This document shows positions 58,001 to 64,000 of a stretch of DNA of 64,000 nt, one piece after another. A program made the position numbers and the translations under genes. The stretch is from Tenrec ecaudatus (lineage: Eukaryota > Chordata > Mammalia > Afrosoricida > Tenrecidae): the NCBI RefSeq assembly GCF_050624435.1, contig NC_134534.1, positions 68,719,501-68,783,500 of the forward strand, given 5' to 3'. Each line of letters starts with the position of its first letter. Positions within the stretch are counted from its first letter, which is position 1. The notes beneath the pieces are model-generated. The model was not told where the DNA came from, made no database searches, and saw nothing but the letters and a program-made list of their open reading frames with translations.

Positions 58001-61000
58001 TTAGCTTGATAACATGACAAAGTATATTCACTTTGTACAGAAATGTTAAGTGTTATTTTTCTAATAAAATTTATTACTTGCGGAAAAGAAAAGAAGCTCA
58101 AGTGAAACTGAGCCAACAGCAGATCTATTATGTTTACCAAGTTCTGCCTGGACCAAAAAGAAGTCCTGGCGGTGCAGTGGTTAAATGCCTGGGAGCCCCT
58201 CTGTAGCAGAGAGAGCAGCAGTCTGCTTGGCAGGGATGATAGTCTTAGAAACCTCTGGGCCCACAGGCCAGAATCACCTTGACAGCAGTCAGTGGAATCT
58301 GAAAACTCCGACTACCTAGGAAAATAAAATGTAACCAGCACCATCTGATTTACGTAAATGATGTTGGTTATACAGCCAACAATTGAAAAGCCTTGTGATA
58401 CGGCCCTCCTTTCCGCTTTTAAAGCCTACGTGCCCCTTCGCTTCAGGTTAAGCATGAAGCAGAACTGGTGAAGTCTAGTGTACCAGGCGAGTGCATCAGC
58501 TGCAGGATGGACGCAAAATCAATGTGCCAGGAAAAAAATTGTAGTCAGTAATTATAGTGAACACAAAAGTTTATACATGAGTTTAGTAAGGCAGTCCTCT
58601 ACAAAGTCCTGGAATACCTGACCGGTGTGTACAGCAAAGCTTTGCTTTCTCACAAAATACTGTTTTTCCGGCTCTGTTAATTGCTTACAACCATGCCAGA
58701 CTTGAACTTCATATGAGGGGGCCTCCCCGTGTTCACAGAAAAGCGGAATGAAAAGATAATGGAGTTTTTCTTATTCTTTCTTGGAGCTTTTTAGTAGTTT
58801 GTTTTGTTTGACATCTTCAGATGACTGTTTTGAAGTAAACATAAAGGAATTTCTTTTGAGTTTTTTTTTTAATTTTTGAGCTCTCTTTTGAGGCTATTTT
58901 ATTCAGAAAACTTGGATTGAAGTAATTTTTTCTTAGAACCTTGAAGGCATGCTGGCTCTCTTCTATCATTTGATGCGGTGGGTGAATTTTCAAGGTCACA
59001 GCTCCAGGGACAGGATCTAGACCAGAATCCACTCCACTGGGTTCTCCACTTAGACTTGGGGAAGCTGACACTGAGCCTCCGATGTACGGACACCACAGCA
59101 CCCCCATGTCTCCCACTCCCAGACCAACAAAATGTGGAAATGGGTTCACTTGTTTGGGGATGACATGATTCCAGTTATGTTTTTCTCTTTTTCCGCCTTA
59201 GTGCTCGACCTGTGGGAAGTGTTTCTCTCAGTCTTCCAGCCTAAACAAACACATGCGCATCCATTCTGGAGACAGACCCTACCACTGCGTGTACTGCACA
59301 AAGGTAAGTGGAAACCTCCTAAGAGGTCTTTCTTTCTTGCTCCCTCCTCGGCAGTCCTGGATAAAAGCTTGATGTATCATGCCTGCTTTATAAGGAATTC
59401 TGAGTGATAGTTAATCCATTGTCATCTCTTTAACCCCCCTTCCCTCCCCAAGTGTGCTCAAGCTTGCTAAAAAAATAGCTGTTTCGCTGCCAAGTTGACG
59501 GTTAGGAATTATGGAATGAAACATCCAGAGTTTACAGGGACCTAATAATCACAGACACTACTGTGTAGTATTTATGGACACGGGAGCTGCTGAGGTTCAA
59601 ACCTTACGGAGGACACTTCAAGCCCCGCTGCGTGTACCTTGAGCTAGTCGCTCCTCTGTTTAGTGTCCTCACAGGGAATAGGGGCGAAGCAAGTAATCGT
59701 TACAACGTTACTGTAGGCACATGAGCTAGAGACTGCGAAGTGTCTAGCTCGTTGTAAGGACGTTAGAAACATTACATACTGCTTTATCATTAATATTTTA
59801 ATCTCTGGAGGTTTAAAACTAAGGGGGTGCTACTGATAGAACTTTCTAAGAGGACATTGCAGAAATAGCACCCAATCTAACTGTTACGTAGAATCCTGTG
59901 TTGTAAAGCAGGAGAAGGAAAGACCTGGTTACTGGAATAGAGATAATAATTCTGTCGTGATCGCTGAACTAGATCCTAAAACACTTCAACACCCATTAGG
60001 ACGATCTACACTGATGCTATCCAAGCATGATAAAGGCTTAGCCATGTGTGCCTATTGAAAGCCACGGAAGTGAAGTAAATTTTAATGTCTAGAAAGATCC
60101 TTGGTTGCACTAGTCACACTTCAGGAAATATCCAAGGACCACCAAATTGAATAACTCAGATATAGAACATTACCATGTTCCCAGAGAACCCTGTTGAATA
60201 GTACAGATAGAAGATGTTTCTGTCCCTACAAGTCATTTAAAAGTAAGCCCTGAAAGGAATACAGGCAGTCTGTTATATTGAGGGCACTTCTGAATCGCCC
60301 AGTCCCCCAAACTGGAAATCACAAGTTTAAGCTGATGTTTTATATCACTGTCACTGACCCAGGAAATCTAAGTCACTTTCTTATGCAGTAAATCTTCATT
60401 AGTTAGTAGTGGATTTCTATTTGCCAGTTCACTTTCTCTCTAAAATTTAATTGTAACCTCAAAATCAATACTTTCACATTTAGAGTTGTGTTTGTTGGTT
60501 TTTGTGTTCTCTGGTTTTTACAGCTACTTACACATATTCTAAAACACAGATACAGATTAGAAGTAAAAATGAGGAAGAAATTAATTCTCCCTATTGAAGA
60601 CGGGGAGAGGGAACCTCTCACTCTGTTTAAGAACATTTACTCTGTTTAAGAAAACGTAGCCCTCTCATTGCCTCCCACAATGTGCTCAATGTAAGTCACT
60701 TTAAAGGCTAAAGAAGCCTATTTTACAACCAGGCCTGTTCCCACAAGGACCTTGATGCCATCTCTCTGGTAAGTGACCAATCAAGAAAGATAGTGGCCGT
60801 GTCTCCTACTCTGCTGCGAGGCTGGGAGGCTGCCTTTACCTGGCATTTGGCTCCACGGTGTAAACCTACCTGCAATCCTAAAGACAGATCATTTCACCTG
60901 CTTTGGCAGAGGTGGTTACTTAAGCGGGACCATCCCAACTACCCAAGTGAACGTTGTATGCCTTACGTATGACTCATGGCGCTGGCAAGACCTCTGCTGA

Positions 61001-63667
61001 AGGACTAGGTATTCATCTTGAGAGCATGTATAAAAGGAGTTGCGATAAGCTTGTCCATATAAAAAGATAGAAGCACTTGTTTTTGTAATCTAACAGATTA
61101 CCAGGGATACATATTACATTCTGGTTTGATCTAATAAGAATATTCTTTTTTGTGAGAGTTTGTCTAAATTGACAGATCTTTTTGAAACTATGCTTCCCAA
61201 TAATGCACCAACCCCCCCCCCCGTGCGTCCCCCCAAATTACTGCCTACTCATAGAGACCCGATAGGACAGGGTAGAACTGCTCCCCATGGTTTTCTGAGA
61301 CTGTAAGTCTTTAGGAGTAGAAAGCCCCATGTTTCTTCAGAAGAGCTGCAGATAGTTTTGAACCGCTGACATTGCAATTAACAGCCCAGCTAATAGCCAA
61401 TACCCCACCAGGACCCCTGAAACACTACTCAGCGCCTTCGTTCAGAGCGGCTGGCAGAGGCAGTTGGGCCCCATCTGGTTCTTCTGGTCTCACTGCCGTG
61501 GAGACTGAGGTTATATGGTATGTTCGTCATTCCTTGGACCAACGAATTGTTTTCGGATGAGATTCTTTCAATGACGTTATTACACAAATGGAGAATGGGG
61601 TTGGGCTTGCCAGGAATTAAGGGGGTGGGGGCGAGGGAATAAAAGCCTCAGGGAACTGTATGGCCAACAGAAGGGCAACATGAGGGATTCCTGGGATGGA
61701 AATGTTTGAGTCGTGACTGTCAATAGCATGGTTATGACATCTACTATGATTTCTTGATAACATGCCATCTCAACAGTTTCTCCTAGACTGATTCAGTGAC
61801 CTTGGTTATATTGTGCGTGTGGTGCAGTCATTTTTGCTGTCCTTCTCCAATCACTCCACCACCCATGTGAACACGGTATACTCCCTGAGAACAACCCATC
61901 CATGTCCTCTCCGTCACCTCTGGTCACCACAGATCCTCTTTGGCTCACGTCATAGGAGTGAGGCCGCACAATATTACGGTTTTGTTGGGCACTCACTTTG
62001 CGCAGCCTGTCTTCAGGGTTGTGGCATGCACCAGGACCTCGTGCCTCTTTATTTATTTTCCCTCACCTCTCTTCACAGCTGAGGAGTTCATTATGTATCT
62101 GAGGGGGCTTCAAAAATCTGTGAGAAAACTTGTTGTTTTTTTCCTTGTGTTCCGTTTTTTCCTCTGAGCTTCTGGAATCCCCCCTCATAGCCAGCACGTT
62201 CCTCCTCGTCCTGTCGGTGAGCACGTGTTGTCCCACCTCTCCACGGCTGTGAAGAACGCTCCTGGCACCACTGTTCTGGTGTTGGTCTGCTCTGCACCTT
62301 CGCTTGCCTGAGTGTGTGCCGAGTGGGGCCTCGGGTCGGCTGATGGTGCCAGGTCAACTGTCCGAGGAACCACCAAACCAACCCAGTGGCTGTGCCACTT
62401 CACCCCCCGCCAGTGAAGGAGAGGCCCACGTGCTCCACAGCCTTGCCAACAACTATAGTTTCCCGGGTGCACCCTGGCTTCTATGCCAGTGGAGAACACG
62501 GAGCCAAGAGAACCTATTATTTACTATAACTGCACGCGCAGCTCTTAACTGCCTCAAAGTTTACAACGAAAGAGCAAGCACTGGGGTACTGATTTACCCG
62601 CACTACTGCTTTGGCCGGTATGAGATCCTCTTGAAAGGCAATCAGGCGCACTAGTGGCAGAGTGGGCGGCTGCTAACCACTAAGCTTGTAGTTCAAACTG
62701 ACCAGCCTCCTCGAGGGAGGAAGACTGGGCAATGAGCATTCATCTTCCATGAAGATGTAGAGCTCGGAGACTCTGGTGGAGCCATTCTACCCTGTACTGC
62801 AGGGAGTTCATGGGCAGAATCACCTCGGAGGGCAGTGGGTTGTCTTCCTAGGACCAATTACATCAGGATCGCTGCGTAGTTGCCTCTTGCCCCTCAAGTC
62901 CAGGTGCTGCAGACGCTGCAGTGGGGCTGAGAGCGTGGCATCCTTAAGCCATACCCTTGTGCTGCAGCGGTGCTGCTCCAAGAGTTTCTTGCTGGCAGTT
63001 GCCGCTGCATCGATTTTAGTTCACGGGGACCCCGTGCGCCTAGCTTAGAACTGCCCCACGGGTCCCAGAGAAGCGTTGGTGGTGTGGCGGGTTGCTCTTT
63101 GGGCTGGTAACCACAGGGCCAGCAGGGCAGAATGCCTAGGTGCTCTGTAGGAGGCGGCGTGGGAGGTTTCGGACTTGGAAACCTAAAGGAGGAGTGTGCT
63201 GGCGTCGGTGATAGTGTGTTCCAGCCGTGTATTGAGCTGCCCTTATGGTAAGCAGCAAGTCCTCTTCACTATCCAGTGCCACTTGGAAACCACCAGGACG
63301 TGTCAACTAAGTGTGCCGTCATGAGCAGCTGTTGATCAGCAGTGCGCAGTAGCTGTGAAACCTGCAGACAGGTCCTCCTTCGGAGAACGCGGGGCGCCCC
63401 GATCACCAGTCACAGGGTTGTGCCTCTCATGGAATTTTGCTTTTCCTGTGTTTTTCACAGAAATTCACGGCCTCCAGTATCCTCCGCACACATCTCAGGC
63501 AGCATTCTGGGGAGAAGCCCTTCAAGTGCAAGTACTGTGGTAAATCTTTTGCATCCCACGCTGCCCATGACAGTCATGTCAGACGCTCACACAAGAATGA
63601 CCGCGGCTGCTCGGAGTCTGTGGGGAAACCCGCTCAGCCCAAGGAGCCCCCGGGTGAAGACTCATGA
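45334..63667 (+). CDS. PRDM14: PRDM14, PR/SET-domain zinc-finger transcription factor (7 coding exons, 560 aa)
   Basis: The coding exons are 45334-46021, 46585-46638, 46719-46876, 48161-48431, 53884-54086, 59202-59303 and 63461-63667. Every intron has GT-AG ends, and the joined frame is 1683 nt including TGA. I recognise the protein as PRDM14 from its start (MALRPPEES), the PR-domain stretch [11 protein letters not shown] (318-328) and the finger sequence [16 protein letters not shown]. Residues 1-247 are the divergent N-terminal region, about 250-373 the PR/SET domain, and 398-536 five zinc fingers. Human PRDM14 is about 571 aa with six fingers; here the sixth is not recognisable. In human and mouse the protein acts in the nucleus. 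It specifies primordial germ cells and supports naive pluripotency, working with CBFA2T2 and PRC2 to repress FGF signalling and DNA methyltransferase genes. The start has a good context (G at -3 and +4). Confidence 0.97.
46585..46638 (+). CDS. PRDM14: PRDM14 exon 3 (54-nt exon, codons 230-247)
   Basis: This small exon follows a CCTTTTAG acceptor and ends at GAAG before GTAGGG. It adds [18 protein letters not shown], which aligns with the human segment joining the N-terminal region to the PR domain. It starts and ends in phase 1. The following intron (46639-46718) is only 80 nt. Confidence 0.92.
46719..46876 (+). CDS. PRDM14: PRDM14 exon 4 (first half of PR/SET domain, codons 248-300)
   Basis: The acceptor is CACCAG and the donor is GAG before GTAAAT. 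It encodes [12 protein letters not shown], the [14 protein letters not shown] strand region and GDNSLMWE, all characteristic of the PRDM14 PR/SET fold. The PR domain of PRDM14 is related to SET methyltransferases, but catalytic activity has not been convincingly shown for this member. The exon ends in phase 0. Confidence 0.95.
47164..47262 (+). repeat. AfroSINE head fragment in PRDM14 intron 4
   Basis: GGCCCCAGGGTGGGGTAGTG, GGACTGCTAACCACAACGTC and TTCAAAACCACCAGCC are present. Confidence 0.75.
47400..47670 (+). mobile_element. Old L1-like fragment in PRDM14 intron 4
   Basis: GTTGTTCACAATAGTGACAC and AAAACTTATATGCATG resemble an old L1 3' portion. Divergence is high. Confidence 0.35.
47831..48027 (-). 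mobile_element. SPIN hAT MITE in PRDM14 intron 4
   Basis: It starts at GCTGTGGTTCTCAACC and ends at CTGAGAACCGCT, flanked by CATCTGGA (47823-47830) and CATCTAGA (48028-48035). It is oriented opposite to the copy at 48546-48738, and the two share most of their length. Confidence 0.9.
48161..48431 (+). CDS. PRDM14: PRDM14 exon 5 (second half of PR/SET domain, codons 301-390)
   Basis: The acceptor is TTTCATTTAG and the donor GTGAGT at 48432. It encodes [27 protein letters not shown], the YESCKEI segment and [17 protein letters not shown], the C-terminal half of the PR domain. At 271 nt its length is not a multiple of three, so skipping it would shift the frame into the zinc fingers. SPIN copies in opposite orientations lie 133 nt upstream and 114 nt downstream. 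Confidence 0.96.
48546..48738 (+). mobile_element. SPIN hAT MITE in PRDM14 intron 5
   Basis: Ends are CAGCAGTTCTCAACC and GGTTGAGACCCACTG. Flanks CAGTAAAG and CAATAGAG match at six of eight positions. It begins 114 nt after exon 5 ends. Confidence 0.9.
49021..49092 (+). repeat. Short tandem repeat, about 25-bp unit x 2.8, PRDM14 intron 5
   Basis: The unit core AAATCACAGTTTCGTG followed by CAGTCATG occurs three times, the last incomplete. Confidence 0.95.
50203..50790 (+). repeat. AfroSINE split by a Tc1/mariner MITE, PRDM14 intron 5
   Basis: The head GGTGGCACAGTGGTTAAGCT runs to GGTGTGGCAGCC at 50296. After the MITE the text continues CAGTCTTGGAAACCCTTGTG to about 50790. Confidence 0.85.
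50299..50690 (+). mobile_element. Tc1/mariner-type MITE inserted in an AfroSINE
   Basis: The termini are inverted repeats: CCCTGTTTCCCCGAAAATAA at the left and its near-exact complement at the right (22 of 23 positions). TA dinucleotides at 50297-50298 and 50691-50692 are the target duplication. The 392-bp interior has no coding frame. The AfroSINE text continues directly across it. Confidence 0.85.
51254..51278. repeat. TTTA tetranucleotide repeat
   Basis: About six TTTA units in PRDM14 intron 5. Confidence 0.95.
51440..51563 (+). repeat. AfroSINE tail fragment, PRDM14 intron 5
   Basis: The end GGCAGTGAGTTTGGTTTTTT is the usual AfroSINE 3' terminus. The body is diverged. Confidence 0.5.
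51564..53324. other. PRDM14: PRDM14 intron 5, largely unique part
   Basis: No clear repeat is seen apart from a possible AfroSINE remnant near 51865-51935. No exon joins in frame between exons 5 and 6. Confidence 0.45.
53325..53375. mobile_element. Short palindromic mariner-like MITE fragment
   Basis: The sequence GTGGCTTCAGAACATTTTGG is followed almost at once by its imperfect inverted complement ending CTTCTGGAAGCCCC. Similar ends occur near 26041-26112 and 58720-58800. Confidence 0.4.
53884..54086 (+). CDS. PRDM14: PRDM14 exon 6 (zinc fingers 1 and 2)
   Basis: The acceptor is CTTTGACAG and the donor AAG before GTAAGG. Finger 1 (C398, C401, H414, C420) is an atypical C2HC finger. Finger 2 (C430, C433, H446, H451) is C2H2. 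The exon covers codons 391-458 and ends in phase 0 on HRPHK. Confidence 0.96.
54768..54843 (-). mobile_element. Very short family T fragment (76 bp) in an RTE element
   Basis: A perfect 15-bp duplication, CAAAAGAAGAGGTTT, flanks it at 54753-54767 and 54844-54858. The insert begins with T residues and contains CACAAACCCTTGAC, a part of the family body rather than its extreme 3' end. Confidence 0.8.
54893..54966 (+). mobile_element. Very short family T 3' fragment (74 bp) in an RTE element
   Basis: A perfect 14-bp duplication, AAGACCTCTTCAGA, flanks it at 54879-54892 and 54967-54980. The insert is TATGGATTGTGATAACAG through CCCCCATTAAAATAAC plus an A-rich tail. Confidence 0.88.
55553..55742 (+). 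repeat. AfroSINE, PRDM14 intron 6
   Basis: GGTCAGCAGTTCAAAATCAC, TCAGAAACCCACAGGGACAT and GACCGTGAGTTTGGTTTGG are present, so it is nearly full length. Confidence 0.85.
55819..55834. repeat. Short GT repeat
   Basis: Eight GT units in PRDM14 intron 6. Confidence 0.9.
56950..57090 (+). repeat. AfroSINE, PRDM14 intron 6
   Basis: TGGTGGTGCAGTGGCTGCTC and TCCCATAAAGAGTTACAGTC are present. Confidence 0.75.
57095..57262 (+). mobile_element. Degenerate family T 3' fragment
   Basis: AGGAGGGAGGGGGTGAG, GAAACTGATTGTGG and TTAACTCCCAATTAA recall the divergent variant's 3' end. It is strongly diverged. Confidence 0.4.
57311..57885 (+). pseudogene. RPL17: RPL17 processed pseudogene
   Basis: The frame from 57311 reads [20 protein letters not shown] and [17 protein letters not shown], recognisable as ribosomal protein uL22 (RPL17). 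Near 57490-57505 the homology shifts to the next frame ([11 protein letters not shown], then [16 protein letters not shown]), and near 57685 it shifts again (EMILTEKAQ). The region around the original stop is at 57846-57848, followed by AATAAA-rich sequence and an A-rich tail to about 57885. Lack of introns, the tail and two frameshifts identify a decayed processed copy. It lies in PRDM14 intron 6 in the sense orientation. Confidence 0.9.
57908..57975 (+). repeat. AfroSINE 3' fragment after the RPL17 pseudogene
   Basis: CCCTACAGGGTCATGAGGAG and GGCAGGGAGTTTGGTTTTTT are present. Confidence 0.65.
58146..58305 (+). repeat. AfroSINE, PRDM14 intron 6
   Basis: GTCCTGGCGGTGCAGTGGTT is a near-canonical head. 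ACAGGCCAGAATCACCTTGA is in the tail. Confidence 0.8.
59202..59303 (+). CDS. PRDM14: PRDM14 exon 7 (zinc finger 3 and start of finger 4)
   Basis: The acceptor is TTTTCCGCCTTAG and the donor AAG before GTAAGT. It encodes codons 459-492: finger 3 (C459, C462, H475, H479) and the first two cysteines of finger 4 (C487, C490). The linker SGDRPY between them is the usual C2H2 linker type. Confidence 0.95.
59304..61200. other. PRDM14: PRDM14 intron 7, 5' part, nothing recognised
   Basis: About 1.9 kb of AT-rich intronic sequence without a recognisable element. Confidence 0.45.
61238..61425 (-). repeat. AfroSINE, PRDM14 intron 7
   Basis: AGGACAGGGTAGAACTGCTC, TTTTGAACCGCTGACATTG and CCCCACCAGGACCCC are present. 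A C tract at 61210-61222 precedes it. Confidence 0.85.
62633..62850 (+). repeat. AfroSINE, PRDM14 intron 7
   Basis: GCGGCTGCTAACCACTAAGC, GTTCAAACTGACCAGCCTCC and CACCTCGGAGGGCAGTGGG are present. Confidence 0.75.
63070..63185 (+). repeat. Diverged AfroSINE, PRDM14 intron 7
   Basis: TTGGTGGTGTGGCGGGTTGC and GGCTGGTAACCACAGGGCCA recall the tRNA-derived head. Confidence 0.45.
63461..63667 (+). CDS. PRDM14: PRDM14 exon 8 (zinc fingers 4-5 and altered C terminus)
   Basis: The acceptor is GTTTTTCACAG. The exon completes finger 4 (H503, H507) and encodes finger 5 (C515, C518, H531, H536), very close to human. After RRSHK the sequence departs: it reads [11 protein letters not shown], then a proline-rich tail ending GEDS and TGA at 63665-63667. 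The human protein has a further C2H2 finger here, ending near FHEDY. The second cysteine of the CxxC pair and both histidines are absent. Sequence from 63668 to the window end is 3' UTR or flank; no AATAAA is visible before 64000. Confidence 0.93.
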   Translation, partial: KFTASSILRTHLRQHSGEKPFKCKYCGKSFASHAAHDSHVRRSHKNDRGCSESVGKPAQPKEPPGEDS

Positions 63668-64000
63668 GTTCTACTGCTGGCCCTCAGAGTTTGGCGAGCA
63701 ATCTGAGAATGAGGACTAAGATTCTGTTTCTTTCTTGTTGTGTTGTGAGCAAGTGTTTGTAACATTGAGATGGGAAAAGCAGAGCTGATCAATAGGACAA
63801 TTGCCTTATTTATGGACAGTGGTTTTAACAGCCTTAGCAGAAATGTTCTATCCCAACTTTTAGCAAGTTTGATGAGATACATTCACCTAGAAACAGTGTG
63901 AAGTCATTGCTAGCAGTGTGTGAGTGCTGGGAAATTCAACAGAAACCCTGGAAATAGCTCTAGCAGGCCCGGGACCATTATTTCCAGGAAGGGGAGAACC
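63668..64000 (+). other. PRDM14: PRDM14 3' UTR or downstream flank (cut by window end)
   Basis: This sequence follows the stop codon without a recognisable repeat. No canonical polyadenylation signal is seen before the window ends, so the transcript probably runs on. Confidence 0.6.

Noticed and set aside
58715-58800. Possible mariner-like MITE in intron 6
   Set aside because: Only one end (GTTCACAGAAAAGC) and a rough complement (CTTGGAGCTTTTTAG) are visible. The match is too weak to list as a feature.
1-64000. CRISPR array or bacterial operon structure
   Set aside because: The repeats are interspersed eukaryotic transposons, introns have GT-AG ends, and there is no regular spacer pattern.

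Overview
The window is mammalian genomic DNA and contains one protein-coding gene, PRDM14, on the plus strand. Its seven coding exons (45334-63667) splice in frame into a 560-residue PR/SET plus zinc-finger protein. The source is most likely a tenrec such as Echinops telfairi. That is an inference from two repeat signatures found together: many AfroSINE copies, which are specific to Afrotheria, and many SPIN hAT transposons, which are known in tenrecs but are not a general afrotherian feature.

Positions 1 to about 43,260 are intergenic and dense in repeats. One non-LTR family with a poly(A) tail and no coding capacity dominates. It has long copies near 3.6-5.4, 5.5-6.6, 12.3-14.0, 16.1-18.2, 19.3-20.3, 35.8-37.7 and 41.4-42.2 kb, plus many short 3'-end fragments. 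I call it 'family T' here because I cannot assign a database name. AfroSINEs, RTE/BovB-type and L1 LINE fragments, SPIN elements, ERV-L-type LTRs, a second kind of LTR at 22.5-23.1 kb and microsatellites lie among these copies. At 30.0-32.2 kb there is a 5'-truncated ERV-L provirus with integrase and dUTPase coding sequence and a 3' LTR, on the minus strand and inside an old L1. Several insertions are nested with clear target-site duplications, so their order can be read.

A CpG-rich island of about 2 kb (43.27-45.33 kb) is the likely PRDM14 promoter and holds its untranslated first exon. Exon 2 (45.31-46.02 kb) carries the start codon. Exons 4 and 5 encode the PR/SET domain, and exons 6-8 encode the zinc fingers. 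The introns hold AfroSINEs, a Tc1/mariner MITE inside an AfroSINE, an RPL17 processed pseudogene and an RTE fragment hit by two very short family T insertions.

The observations most worth following are these: two SPIN copies in opposite orientation tightly flanking PRDM14 exon 5; loss of the sixth zinc finger at the PRDM14 C terminus; the nested SPIN and family T insertions; and an ERV-L integrase-dUTPase frame that stays open apart from one stop.
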